64,000 nucleotides of DNA from Sphingobacterium sp. UBA2700 (GCA_002354335.1 DELI01000021.1:19279-83278), one strand, 5' to 3'. Shown: positions 9,201 to 18,071, numbered from the stretch's first letter. Numbers and translations are program-made. The notes: generated by a model not told the origin, from the letters alone.

Positions 9201-10324
9201 AGAACTATTTTACTTCCGAATGGATCAGTAGCATGTTAATAGGAGGTACCGTTCAGAATACGTCTTCTTTTCAGGGACTAGGCTTAATGATGGGAACTAA
9301 TACGATGCAGGGAGGTGGCTTTGGTATACCGACTAACAATACTTTTACACTGGTTCCACCGAAGAACAAGAGTATAGAAGCATTCTTCCAAATGGGTTTC
9401 AACAACGAGCGCACGCGCATAGACCTACGCTATTACAATCGCTCGGATGAAGGTTTGTCGAATTCTATTCCTATACCTGCAGACCCTGCATCGGGCATCA
9501 ATAATCAAATAACCTATAGCAATATCGTGAATAGGGGCTTGGAGTTCTACATCCGTTCGGAGCTTGTTAAAAAGCCGAAGTTTGGATACTCCGTTGCCCT
9601 CAATGGAGCCTACAATCAGAACTTTGCGAAGGAAGTACCAAAACTTCCGTTCAATACGAACGATTCATATTTAACAGGGTATCGCTCCGGCTATAGCACC
9701 AGCAATATGTGGGCTTATCGTTGGGCGGGATTAAATAAAACGGGCGCTCCACAAATTTACGATCAGCATGGAAACGCCACGACTGCACCGGACTCCACAA
9801 CCTTGGCAGATGCCTTAGTATATATGGGCGTTTCACGGGCGCCGTGGACCGGGGGCTTCTTACAAGATGTGCGTGTGGGAAATTTCTTCGGCCGCGCAAC
9901 GCTTTTAATCAACCTAGGAGCGGTCATGAAACGATACATCCCTGCTACAGGACTCGCTTATAATAATTCTGCCTTGATTTCGAAGCGTTGGAAAAAGCCC
10001 GGAGATGAGGCTTTTACAGATGTGCCGGCGCTTTCTCTTGATGGGCAGGGTTCGGTTCGTGAGTTCATTACGCGAAATTCAACGAATAGCTATTTCTCTG
10101 CAGACTTTGTTCGCTTGCAAGAGGTCATGGTAGGATGGCAGGCGCCTTCCGATTTGTGGAACAATCGATATTTCAAGAGCTTCTCTGTCGCCTTCCATGC
10201 ACAAAACTTAGCATTCTGGACGAAGAATAAATATCATTTAGATCCCAATACCGTGGATATGCAGGGTCGCGCAGGCATGCCGATCCCTGTGCAATATGGT
10301 TGTACTATTAACGCTTCGTTTTAA
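6233..10324 (+). CDS. SusC/RagA-family TonB-dependent outer-membrane transporter with STN signalling domain
   Basis: The 1363-residue precursor has a signal peptide (cut after SLAQ, about residue 20). An STN domain follows (about 20-100, VTLKEKNASLEAVLQKIRKQ), which contacts FecR. Next come a carboxypeptidase-regulatory-like domain (about 118-200, ISGIVVNKLDKPMVGVTI), a TonB plug (about 205-390, ending VVKDPKELIKWGPKASAGIIMIKT), and a 22-strand barrel to the C-terminal Phe. It is longer than many SusC proteins (about 1000-1100 residues), partly because of the STN domain. It imports an oligomeric nutrient with the SusD lid, whose start overlaps its stop (TAATG). The substrate is unknown. Confidence 0.95.
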   Translation: MRIALITTLLLLLFSLPSLAQRVTLKEKNASLEAVLQKIRKQTHYDVFYAGDIIKNAKRVTIQVEDRELLLVLNEIFEQQPISYSIANQTIVIGPKRPGRPRVEEVKPNVIDEHTPDPIISGIVVNKLDKPMVGVTIINLKDSINRRSSTNARGEFSIVAARGDLLNFSYLGHEDVTMLYKGESHIKVQLFDKVISMDGVTVQAKVKEKLNLNTQIDLSNRNYMNLGQILQGTVPGLTLQIIPNNKRKITGMNYRAPGQGSGSGGGIQVTFYTVEQFLQKEPIYGQRIIDALEKGLPIPQVQGAHLWSPVFSNVASVTLVPELRGSASFGNTEGMMVVIDGFPIDEFPADYPMANVESVEVVKDPKELIKWGPKASAGIIMIKTKGGKQNKVMINYSSNFYLRKAAKFDPVKLQLASSADIVEHLIALADSNRIGGAAFPENTEFGERLAGEYARGRMSREDFIRAMDSLSYLSNADQVGSLQRDAFSHNHLLNVSGGSRQYRFALTSTFNQTRSNSLNDRSDTYGLDLKNNFNLLDGKLQMQWQLNGTYSDITSGKGELDVYNLPRPYQLLYDQNGNYIYDQSAIGPERNALIMGAGYFNHGSNVLEEARLYKHFTKNLLAQTRFDMTWNLFEGLDWVNAFYLRTNDVNMEQITDRRSAEARQLFNSYGTPLANGVDFHVPVGDIMRKNKTYSLMWNLRSGLRYNKKIGDHHIGLEIGGGGSSDVRQTPSTRSMYGYNYAAKTGLPIYVPNSLSGAVSGFRALYQTNSLASYPRTLLTPSTGDSTSQRSLNWNTGIRYDFKDKLFFADAKYNEAYSPNYGMGTYAKTAIVDGRAGYTLRSEKLPDWMSAIVFTTGFQHNQLPNLPTPLSGRRERQKDWDNYAIWVSNYLPVQQVGQSSSKYYQRATLSLFDKQLNISAAYNRMHLSGISESGSLTDSAAYGIKRSIGFVSAMADGSLRDGTLLFTLELDRSPEGTKQFNANLTYDIKQENYFTSEWISSMLIGGTVQNTSSFQGLGLMMGTNTMQGGGFGIPTNNTFTLVPPKNKSIEAFFQMGFNNERTRIDLRYYNRSDEGLSNSIPIPADPASGINNQITYSNIVNRGLEFYIRSELVKKPKFGYSVALNGAYNQNFAKEVPKLPFNTNDSYLTGYRSGYSTSNMWAYRWAGLNKTGAPQIYDQHGNATTAPDSTTLADALVYMGVSRAPWTGGFLQDVRVGNFFGRATLLINLGAVMKRYIPATGLAYNNSALISKRWKKPGDEAFTDVPALSLDGQGSVREFITRNSTNSYFSADFVRLQEVMVGWQAPSDLWNNRYFKSFSVAFHAQNLAFWTKNKYHLDPNTVDMQGRAGMPIPVQYGCTINASF

Positions 10325-11718
10325 TGAGAAAGATGAAAATTATGAAATACCAGCATATATATACATTCTTGTTGATCCTTATTCTCGGATTCATGACAAG
10401 CTGTGAAAAGTTTCTGGATGTCAAGCCGAGCAGCACAAACGTTAATCCTTCGACCATCTCCGATTTTCAAGAGATGTTGAATTCAGAACAGCTCGCGATC
10501 TGTAGCTATTTTATGTACGACTTGATGTCCGACGATGTGACTTTGCTTCGCTACGAGCGTACAGAGCCATATGTCAACTCTTTTTTATGGAAGAAGAATA
10601 TCTGGAGATATGGTGACATGGACGAGATGTATAAAAAGTCCTACGAGCGTATCCTGCAATTGAATATTCTGTTAACAAAGATTGATGTCGTAAAAGCAAA
10701 TGATAGTGCTTCCGAGAGTGCAAAGGCAGTCATTATTGCGCAAGCGAAGATACATCGCGCTTGGTATTATTTGCAGCTCGCGAATATCTATGGTATGGAT
10801 TACACTTCCGGAACGGCAGAGACAAGTTTAGCGGTTCCGCTGGTATTAGTGCCAGGTGAATCCGTTCGTCCGAAGCGTGCAACCGTCAAGGAGGTATATG
10901 ATCAGGTCATCTTAGATCTAAAAGATGCTATCATAACGCCGGCATTGCCAGCTATGGGTGCAACGATTATGCATCCGGGAAAGGCGGCAGCACATACGAT
11001 ATTGGCGAGAGCTTATTTATTTATGGGACAATACGCAGATGCATTAACGCAGGCCAATGAGGCCCTAAAGCTAAAGAGCGACCTCGTTAATATGAAGAAT
11101 AGCAGCACCTATACCATGTCTTTGCTAGACCAAAAAGTAAATGCGGAGGTAATGATGGCGAAGATGGGTACGGATGAGGAATTCTATCAGTTTTACTCAT
11201 CATCGATTGGAGCCGACTATGAATTTGTCAATACTTTCTCATGGAATGATAAACGGAGAAATCTAGCATTCAAGGGCTACGGAGACACCTATGTGGTCAA
11301 CAATAGTCGCCAAACGTTTAATTATAGCGTCGCTGTTCCGGAGGCGATGCTGATCAAAGCGGAATGTCTTGCACGCGCAGGTCAAGTTACCGAGCCATTA
11401 GCGCTAATCAATGACATACGCAAGAATAGAATTTCCAATTATCAACCGCTTACAGCGACCGCCGATAATATCTTGAGTTTAGTGTTGGAAGAGCGCCGAA
11501 AGGAACTATTCCTTCATGGTGGACTTCGCGTTTTTGATTTGAAGCGTTTGAACAGAGATCCTAAGTTTCAGAAAACGTTGAAGCGTATTGAACGCGATAT
11601 ATGGGAGGGCACAGAAATTCTACATGCTACGTTGGAACCGAATAGTCCACGCTATTTAATGGAGATTGCTCCATTGATCATTTCTACCAATCCGGATATT
11701 ATTCCGAACGCGCGATAG
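10324..11718 (+). CDS. SusD/RagB-family nutrient-binding outer-membrane lipoprotein
   Basis: The 464-residue lipoprotein has lipobox FMTSC (Cys about residue 27). It shows the SusD pattern: an N-terminal CEKFLDVKPS, TPR-like helices (AKIHRAWYYLQLANIYGMDY), and a C-terminal LVLEERRKELFLHGGLRVFDLKR. It forms the lid over the SusC barrel. The start codon overlaps the susC stop, indicating translational coupling. Three in-frame Met codons occur within the first seven residues, so the exact start may be 10324, 10333 or 10342. Confidence 0.94.
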   Translation: MRKMKIMKYQHIYTFLLILILGFMTSCEKFLDVKPSSTNVNPSTISDFQEMLNSEQLAICSYFMYDLMSDDVTLLRYERTEPYVNSFLWKKNIWRYGDMDEMYKKSYERILQLNILLTKIDVVKANDSASESAKAVIIAQAKIHRAWYYLQLANIYGMDYTSGTAETSLAVPLVLVPGESVRPKRATVKEVYDQVILDLKDAIITPALPAMGATIMHPGKAAAHTILARAYLFMGQYADALTQANEALKLKSDLVNMKNSSTYTMSLLDQKVNAEVMMAKMGTDEEFYQFYSSSIGADYEFVNTFSWNDKRRNLAFKGYGDTYVVNNSRQTFNYSVAVPEAMLIKAECLARAGQVTEPLALINDIRKNRISNYQPLTATADNILSLVLEERRKELFLHGGLRVFDLKRLNRDPKFQKTLKRIERDIWEGTEILHATLEPNSPRYLMEIAPLIISTNPDIIPNAR

Positions 11719-11749
11719 AGAAGGCAATCAATTAAGCTAAAAGATAAAA

Positions 11750-13267
11750 ATGAAAAGGTTAAATATAACATGTAAGGCACATGTGATCAATTTGGGGTTG
11801 ATAGCATGCTGCATCTTTCTATTGGCATCGATTGGCGGATGCAAGAAAGAAAACGTAGGCGAACTTGAGGATGTGGCGAAGAACATCGCTGAATACCTAT
11901 CCAGCTCTGTAGGCAAAGGTACTGCCGTCTATCTGGGTGAAACGAGTTTGAAAAACAAAACCGATTATCCTGCAGCATTGCCCATTTTCTTGAAAGAGAA
12001 AGCTTCAGGCTCAGTAACGATTAAGGGCAGCATTGATAAAAGTTTGATTAAAATATACGATAGCCTTTATCATACGAAATCCTTGGACTTTCCAGATAAT
12101 GCCTTTGTATTGGCAAATAATGGCACGTTGACCATCGAACAGGGGCAAGTTGAATCGAAGGATTCGATCAAACTTCTTTTAAACAATGGGACGGGGATGG
12201 AAAAAAATGTGGTTTATGTTGTTCCCGTAAGATTGGATGCGCAATCGGCGCAGTCGAACTTGAAAAGTAAGTATATCTTTTTGAAGATGCATCTATTTGC
12301 CGACTATGTGAAAGCTAAAATGGACGTTTTCAAATCGGCTACCAACTTTACTCCCTCGATCAATCGCTTAAAGCCTTACCTATACGGTTCTTTGCGAAAC
12401 ACAAGAACGAATGGCTTCGATAATGCGGCAAACGCGATTTCATTTTCTTCTAAAATAGGACATCTTTTGGAAAAGGATGTTCAAGTAAAGATCCGTCCGT
12501 TACGCTCGCAATCTGCGTTAGATATGGTGAACAAGGACAAGTATATCAACTCAGTTTGGATACCTGAAGATGCCTATAAGATTGTTAAGGACTTGACAAA
12601 GATCAAAGCTAATTCTTTCAACTCGTTGGATAGTTTCAAAGTCCAGATTGACTTCGCAAAGTTGAAAGAACTACCGGGGGATAAATCCTATATGCTCGCT
12701 GTAGAAATTGAAAATGAAACCAACAAGGATAATATCTTGCCAGATACGGTGAATTTCTTGCACCGCGTCTTTATCAATATTTATCACAAGAATATAGTAA
12801 GAGGAAATACCGAAGCGGCAAGCGCAGCACTAACGGGCAATAAAATAGATCGTTCGAATTGGAAAATAACGGCCAGCACAACAGATCAATCCTTTGTTGC
12901 CTCCAATTTATTGGATAATAAGGTTTCAACGTATTGGAGATCTGCTGAAAAGATGCCGCAAGAATTAGTATTAGACATGGGAACGAGTGCGACAGTACAG
13001 GGGTTCCAAATGACCCCGCAGTATAATGATACCTGGGAGAGTTTCTTGCGCGTAAAGACTTATGTCAGCAATGACGGTAACACATGGGAATTCCAGGGAG
13101 ATTGGATAGGAACCTCCGTTAGCTGGGATAGTGATGTAAATAAACCAGATATCAAGAATTTAAAATACAAGACTCCCGTTACTGGCCGCTATTTCAAATT
13201 TGAAATTGTGGAAGGCGCGAGCTCGAAAACCGCGATGGCGGAACTTAACGCAATGCAAGGTCAATAG
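11750..13267 (+). CDS. SusE/F-position lipoprotein with DUF1735-like and discoidin (F5/8 type C) domains
   Basis: This is a 505-residue surface lipoprotein (lipobox SIGGC, Cys about 31). Residues about 40-165 resemble DUF1735/BT_3987-type N-domains, and about 370-505 is an F5/8 type C carbohydrate-binding domain (SNLLDNKVSTYWRS, then GRYFKFEIVEG near the end). It sits in the SusE/SusF position, 31 bases after susD, and probably helps capture the substrate at the surface. The discoidin domain argues for a glycan or glycoprotein ligand. That is inference. Confidence 0.82.
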   Translation: MKRLNITCKAHVINLGLIACCIFLLASIGGCKKENVGELEDVAKNIAEYLSSSVGKGTAVYLGETSLKNKTDYPAALPIFLKEKASGSVTIKGSIDKSLIKIYDSLYHTKSLDFPDNAFVLANNGTLTIEQGQVESKDSIKLLLNNGTGMEKNVVYVVPVRLDAQSAQSNLKSKYIFLKMHLFADYVKAKMDVFKSATNFTPSINRLKPYLYGSLRNTRTNGFDNAANAISFSSKIGHLLEKDVQVKIRPLRSQSALDMVNKDKYINSVWIPEDAYKIVKDLTKIKANSFNSLDSFKVQIDFAKLKELPGDKSYMLAVEIENETNKDNILPDTVNFLHRVFINIYHKNIVRGNTEAASAALTGNKIDRSNWKITASTTDQSFVASNLLDNKVSTYWRSAEKMPQELVLDMGTSATVQGFQMTPQYNDTWESFLRVKTYVSNDGNTWEFQGDWIGTSVSWDSDVNKPDIKNLKYKTPVTGRYFKFEIVEGASSKTAMAELNAMQGQ

Positions 13268-13285
13268 CAATAAAATAATAGTAGT

Positions 13286-14398
13286 ATGATACGATTTAAA
13301 ATACGCACTATACTATTAAGCTTGCTGTTCATGGGCAGCCTTGCCCATGCGCAACAAACTTTTATAGTGAAGGGCAAGATTAACGGGTGGAAAGGGAAAT
13401 ATATTTCGCTAGAGCGAAAAGGGAATCACCCGGGCAAAGACTCCCTTTTAAATGTGGATGGCAGCTTTGAGTTTAAAGGAACGGTTCCGGGTGTCACCAA
13501 CGCCTTTCTAGTGTCGAAGGAAGGAACAGAACCGAAGTATAAGTTTTTCTTCCTTGCACCTGGGGAAATTGAAATAACGGGCGACTACGATGATCTTCCT
13601 AACGCCAAGGTTAAGGGCTCGGAAGCAACGACCTTGTATGAGCAAGGCAAAGCCTTGCATGCACAGCGAAAGAAAACCGTCGATAGCCTATATACGTTGA
13701 TTGATGCCGAAAGCGATGCAGAAAAGAAGAAGCCTTTTTTCTTTGAAATAGAGACAGCAAACAACAAAGATATCGAGTTGAGGAAGGCTTTTGTTAAAGC
13801 CCATCCGAATAGTCCGGGGAATGTTTATGAGTTAGCTGATCTTTCATCCAAGGTTGACTACCTCACCCTCAAAGGGCTTTTCGATGGGTTGAGTGATGAA
13901 ATCAAGAACTCCGAGCAGGCAAGCGCACTACGTTCAAGTATTGCGAACTTAGGAAATATTCAGATCGGCAAGATTGCTCCAGACTTTAGCCAGCCTGATA
14001 GTACAAACAAGACGATCCAATTAAAAGACTTCCGCGGAAAGTATGTCCTGTTAGACTTCTGGGCGAGCTGGTGTATTCCATGCCGTCGTGAGCATCCGAA
14101 CTTACTGGCCGCTTATCAAAAATATAAAGACCAAGGCTTTGAGATTTTGGGCGTGTCTCTGGATAGCAAAGAAGAGGGGTGGCGGTGGAGGCGTGCGATT
14201 ATGAACGATGGTGTCATTTGGCCTCAAGTTTCGGATTTGAAAGGTCAGCAGAATGAAGCCGCTAAATTGTATGTGGGACAATTTGTACCCAGCAACTTCC
14301 TAATCGATCCGAATGGGAAAATTATCGCAACTAATCTGATGGGAGAGAAGTTGAATCAAAAACTAGAAGAACTATTTAAATCAGCGAGCGGGAAATAG
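13286..14398 (+). CDS. TlpA-family thiol-disulfide oxidoreductase with DUF4369 domain (first of tandem pair)
   Basis: The 370-residue periplasmic protein has a signal peptide (SLAHAQQ). A DUF4369-type beta domain lies at about 25-125, followed by a helical linker and a thioredoxin fold from about 235. The redox motif is WCIPC (Cys263 and Cys266). Ile-Pro inside the motif is unusual but compatible with reductase activity. It is probably exported and reduces or isomerises disulfides in envelope proteins. It is a close paralogue of the next gene (same length and domain order), so a tandem duplication is likely. It is in the susC-susD operon. Confidence 0.92.
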   Translation: MIRFKIRTILLSLLFMGSLAHAQQTFIVKGKINGWKGKYISLERKGNHPGKDSLLNVDGSFEFKGTVPGVTNAFLVSKEGTEPKYKFFFLAPGEIEITGDYDDLPNAKVKGSEATTLYEQGKALHAQRKKTVDSLYTLIDAESDAEKKKPFFFEIETANNKDIELRKAFVKAHPNSPGNVYELADLSSKVDYLTLKGLFDGLSDEIKNSEQASALRSSIANLGNIQIGKIAPDFSQPDSTNKTIQLKDFRGKYVLLDFWASWCIPCRREHPNLLAAYQKYKDQGFEILGVSLDSKEEGWRWRRAIMNDGVIWPQVSDLKGQQNEAAKLYVGQFVPSNFLIDPNGKIIATNLMGEKLNQKLEELFKSASGK

Positions 14399-14431
14399 CT
14401 TGCACACTAGATAAAACACAAAATTGAAGGA

Positions 14432-15544
14432 ATGATAATGAATAAATTATTTGCCGTATCGGCGTTGAACATGATTAGCTTTTGTTCCATCGCGCTTGCA
14501 CAAGAGGCCTTTACCGTCAAAGGAACAATTAGCGATTGGCCTACAGAATACATCCATTTAATTCGTAGAGGCGATTTCCCTGGGGAAGACTCGGTGAAGA
14601 TAGTGAATGGGAGTTTTGAATTTAAAGGTAGTATTGGCGGCCCGACGAATGCATTTTTAGTGGCAAAGCAGCCTACAGGTGCTGTCGCGAAGTTTATTTA
14701 TGTAGAGCCTTCAAATATGGAGGTGAAGGGTAGTTTCAAAGATTTCGACAACCTGAAAGTAGTCGGGTCAAAGACGCATGACGAATATGAACAAGTTCGT
14801 TTGTTCAATGTTGATTTTCAAAATAAGCTGAAAGCTATCCAAAAGGAGCAAAGCGCGCGTGTGATGAAAATTGAGGAAAGTAAAGTCTTTGATGAACGCA
14901 TCGATAGCCTTTATCAAACGAAATATGCTTTCTCGAAGAACTTTATTAAAACGCATCCGAATAGTGTGGTTAGTATTCCAGAATTATTTACCCTATTTGG
15001 CGGTGAGAAAATTGAAACAATTCAAGCCTTATTTGACGGGTTGAGTCCGGCGGTTAAAGCAACTCCGGGCGGCGACCTTGTAGATTACAACTTAAAACAA
15101 AACGCAAGCAGAACTAAAATTGATATTGGCACGATTGCGCCAGACTTCACGCAGCCGGATGTGGATGGAAACCCGGTTAAGCTTTCTGACTATCGCGGGA
15201 AGTATGTACTTGTTGATTTCTGGGCAAGTTGGTGTGCACCATGCCGAGCGGAGAACCCCAATCTGGTGCTTGCATACGAACAATTTAAGAACAAAGGATT
15301 CGATATTCTGGGCGTATCTATTGATGACGCAAAAGCAGGAGAACTGTGGAAGAAAGCTATAAAAGTCGATCGTTTGACCTGGACGCAGGTAGCCGACTTA
15401 AAAGGCTCAGATAACGAGGCTGCAACATTATATGGCGTGAGCAGCATTCCGACCAATTACTTGATCGATAAGGACGGCAAAGTCGTTGCGAAGAATTTAA
15501 GAGGGGCGGAACTAATCAATACGTTGAAGGAAATTATAAAATAG
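14432..15544 (+). CDS. TlpA-family thiol-disulfide oxidoreductase with DUF4369 domain (second of tandem pair)
   Basis: The 370-residue paralogue of the preceding gene has a signal peptide (SIALAQEA), a DUF4369-like domain and a C-terminal thioredoxin fold. Its motif is WCAPC (Cys268 and Cys271), the more typical TlpA/ResA form. The two paralogues match well in the N-terminal domain (GDFPGEDSVKIVNGSFEFKG versus a near copy) and around the active site, but diverge in the helical middle. They may therefore have different partners. The start could also be the Met two codons later. The gap from the previous gene is 33 bases. Confidence 0.92.
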   Translation: MIMNKLFAVSALNMISFCSIALAQEAFTVKGTISDWPTEYIHLIRRGDFPGEDSVKIVNGSFEFKGSIGGPTNAFLVAKQPTGAVAKFIYVEPSNMEVKGSFKDFDNLKVVGSKTHDEYEQVRLFNVDFQNKLKAIQKEQSARVMKIEESKVFDERIDSLYQTKYAFSKNFIKTHPNSVVSIPELFTLFGGEKIETIQALFDGLSPAVKATPGGDLVDYNLKQNASRTKIDIGTIAPDFTQPDVDGNPVKLSDYRGKYVLVDFWASWCAPCRAENPNLVLAYEQFKNKGFDILGVSIDDAKAGELWKKAIKVDRLTWTQVADLKGSDNEAATLYGVSSIPTNYLIDKDGKVVAKNLRGAELINTLKEIIK

Positions 15545-15562
15545 TGCGGTAAGTCGCAGTTT

Positions 15563-16483
15563 ATGATGAAGAAATCAATTTTATTGCTATTTCTTTTTCT
15601 CTGCTTCGGATACGTGAAGGGACAAGACAAGGAAGAAAGTCTTTTCCTTTCGGATTCAAGGTATAGTGAAGGAATCGAAGACAAACTCCTTGGCTTAATG
15701 AAAGCTGATGGGGGAAAGAGCGTATCTGCACTGAAGACTGCCGCACGGCAATTGATCGATGATCAGCCCGCTACTTATCATTTGCCGACGCAAGAAAAGG
15801 CCAATGAGCTTACTGCAGATGCTATATATGAGCAAAAACGAGCCGCTGTTTTTATCCTTGGCCGATTGAATAACAAAGGAGAAAACGCCGGCGCTTTTGC
15901 TGACCCTATTGCTACAGCCTTTGCTATCAGTGACGATGGCCTATGTGTAACAAATCGCCATGTCCTTGCCGAGTTATTGCATGCTAAATCCCAGCAAGCA
16001 GAAGACGTATCGGATAGGAGTACATATTATGTTCAAAATGTAGAGGGCGAGGTTTTCTTAATTGATGAGCTCCTTGCTTATTCGAGCAGCAACGACCTTT
16101 GTATTTTTAAGATCAATACCCGAGGAAAGAGCCTTTCATTCCTAGGACTGGGAGAAGTAGCAAAAGTTGGAAGCCCGGTATATGTTCTAGCACATCCGAA
16201 ACAGAACTATTATATGCTGACGGAGGGGATGGTTTCGAAAAACAGCAAATTGGAAAATCCTGCTAATCCTAATCAGGTGCAATGGCGCATGAGCATTACG
16301 GCTGATTATGCCGTGGGTTCTAGTGGCGGCCCGATTCTAAACAGCAAAGGACAATTGGCCGGCATTGTGTCTTCAACAATTAATATTTACGGAAATCAAG
16401 CCACACAGGAGCCTTTTCAAATGGTTCTAAAGAACGCAATTTCCGTGCTAGCCATTAAGAAACTTTTAAAAGAAAGAAAATGA
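15563..16483 (+). CDS. Trypsin-like (S1/HtrA-type) periplasmic serine protease
   Basis: The 306-residue protein has a signal peptide (CFGYVKGQ). The chymotrypsin-fold triad is His133 (TNRHVLAE), Asp178 (SSNDLCIF) and Ser254 (GSSGGPI). There is no PDZ domain, unlike DegP/HtrA, so it is a minimal protease. It lies between thioredoxin-like genes and overlaps the next gene by 4 bases (ATGA), so it belongs to the same operon. It may trim imported peptides or surface proteins of the locus. The substrate is unknown. Confidence 0.88.
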   Translation: MMKKSILLLFLFLCFGYVKGQDKEESLFLSDSRYSEGIEDKLLGLMKADGGKSVSALKTAARQLIDDQPATYHLPTQEKANELTADAIYEQKRAAVFILGRLNNKGENAGAFADPIATAFAISDDGLCVTNRHVLAELLHAKSQQAEDVSDRSTYYVQNVEGEVFLIDELLAYSSSNDLCIFKINTRGKSLSFLGLGEVAKVGSPVYVLAHPKQNYYMLTEGMVSKNSKLENPANPNQVQWRMSITADYAVGSSGGPILNSKGQLAGIVSSTINIYGNQATQEPFQMVLKNAISVLAIKKLLKERK

Positions 16484-17724
16484 GACAACTATTGAGTTTA
16501 CTTTTTCTAATTCCTTGTTACCTCTTCTGCCAAGAGCGGGGTATCGATTTTGTCGAGAATTTGAGTTGGCAACAAGTAAAGGAAAAGGCAAAACAAGAAC
16601 AGAAATACATCATGATTGATTGCTATACGAGCTGGTGTGGACCATGCAAAGTGATGAACCAAACGACCTTCAAAGATCCGGAGGTTGGTAAGATTGCCAA
16701 TGAAGGATTTGTTGCAGTCAAAGTTCAATTTGATGAAGAAGACGAGAGCACGAAACTACAGAAAGAGTGGTTAGAACAAAGTAAGCAGCTTCATAAGGAG
16801 TACAATATTTCAGCCTATCCCTGTATACTCTTCTTTAATCCAGAGGGCGAAATTGTGCATAAGGTATTGGGATTACAGCGCGTGCCAAACATGTTATCTC
16901 TACTTGGCAAAGTAAAGAATCCCGACAGTCAGTATTACACCCTGATGGAGCAATACAAAAAGGAAGGTAGCAAGAAGGAGAATCTGGGTAAATTAGTTCG
17001 TGCATCTGCGGAGGCTGAGGAGAATGCTCAGGGTTATTTAAAAGAATATCTCTCGCTGATCGATGCAATCGATAGTAAGGAAGATGCTCAGCTCGTCTTC
17101 GACATGACGACGAATTCCAAACAACATACCTTTCAATTATTGCAACAGAATACGGATAGAATCAATCATTTCTTAGGAGAAGGAAAGGCTGAAGAAAGCA
17201 TCCGCGGAATTATTTATTTCGAAGAAATTCAATCCAATGTAGGGAGAAGGAGTGCTATGGGGTACTATATACTAAATCCCAATCCAGATTGGTCTGTCTA
17301 TGAAGCTGTGTTTAAAGATAAATATGCTAATCGAGTGGAAGATTTAATGGATTATACGAAGTTGAACTTCTATAGAGTAGCGTTTCAATGGGATAAGTAT
17401 TATCCTGAGCTACAGACTTATATCACTAAATATGCAGGAACAATCAGTGATAGAAAAAAGATAGAATATGCTTCAGATGTTGCTAAATACGCTGAGAAAA
17501 AAGATAAGGAGTTTGTTGAACTAATTCATCAATGGAGTAAAGATGCATTCAAAGCGAGCGATAAAGAAGAAGATAAAGTCAACTTGGCGCTTCTTCATTA
17601 TCAAATCAATCGTTCAGAAAAAGAGCATTCGGAAGTAGAGAAAGCAATTCAGAAGCTGCCGAGAGGTTTGCAATATGATTATACAAAAATCCTCAAGGAT
17701 ATAAATATGGGTCAAAAACTGTGA
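16480..17724 (+). CDS. Thioredoxin-fold periplasmic protein with long C-terminal helical domain
   Basis: The 414-residue protein has a signal peptide (CYLFCQE). An N-terminal thioredoxin domain (about 25-150) carries WCGPC (Cys53 and Cys56), the thioredoxin-type motif. A cis-Pro region follows at SAYPCILFF. About 260 residues of charged, helix-rich sequence with no recognised family come after that. The start overlaps the protease stop by 4 bases. It is the last gene of the sus-type operon and is followed by a strong terminator. It is the third redox protein of the locus. Confidence 0.87.
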   Translation: MRQLLSLLFLIPCYLFCQERGIDFVENLSWQQVKEKAKQEQKYIMIDCYTSWCGPCKVMNQTTFKDPEVGKIANEGFVAVKVQFDEEDESTKLQKEWLEQSKQLHKEYNISAYPCILFFNPEGEIVHKVLGLQRVPNMLSLLGKVKNPDSQYYTLMEQYKKEGSKKENLGKLVRASAEAEENAQGYLKEYLSLIDAIDSKEDAQLVFDMTTNSKQHTFQLLQQNTDRINHFLGEGKAEESIRGIIYFEEIQSNVGRRSAMGYYILNPNPDWSVYEAVFKDKYANRVEDLMDYTKLNFYRVAFQWDKYYPELQTYITKYAGTISDRKKIEYASDVAKYAEKKDKEFVELIHQWSKDAFKASDKEEDKVNLALLHYQINRSEKEHSEVEKAIQKLPRGLQYDYTKILKDINMGQKL

Positions 17725-17764
17725 TCGAAATATATGTTTTTCCTAATGCAGATTACAAGTTTTT

Positions 17765-17798
17765 AGGGCTCTCCAAATCGGAGAGCCTATTTTTTTTG
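17765..17798 (+). terminator. Rho-independent terminator of the sus-type operon
   Basis: GGCTCTCC pairs with GGAGAGCC across AAATC and is followed by an eight-T run. It stands about 40 bases after the last gene of the SusC/SusD locus. Confidence 0.9.
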
Positions 17799-17800
17799 AT

Positions 17801-18069
17801 ACTAGTTAGTAGTTAGTACTTAGTAATAAGACCTATGGTGAATGATCCTGCCAATACTTTCATCCTTTTTTTCTGCTTCAAGACAAACTCTCTTACTTAA
17901 AACAAAGCTTCAAAAAAAGAAGCTGTCCTTTCGAACAGCTTCTTTATCATACTAAAATTATATTTCTTAAGTAGCCGCCATAGGTCTAACTACTAAGTAC
18001 TAACTACTATATACTATTTCATCAGTAGCCACCATAGGTCTAACTACTAAGTACTAAATACTAACTACT
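17801..18069. repeat. TACTAAC-heptamer inverted-repeat element, copy 2
   Basis: The left arm is TTAGTAGTTAGTACTTAG then AGACCTATGG (17804-17838). There are two right arms, CCATAGGTCTAACTACTAAG at 17978 and again at 18031, each followed by more heptamers. The middle carries GATCCTG and CTTCAAGACAAAC, words shared with copies 3 and 4. The element fills the convergent gap between the sus-type operon and the efflux operon and directly abuts the RND pump stop codon. Confidence 0.83.
17912..17945 (-). terminator. Terminator for the efflux operon, inside the repeat element
   Basis: AAAGAAGCTGT (17916-17926) pairs with ACAGCTTCTTT (17935-17945). Read on the minus strand it ends in a run of seven T. 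It is about 130 bases beyond the RND permease stop, so the efflux transcript would include one right arm array of the repeat element. Confidence 0.8.
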
Positions 18070-18071
18070 CC

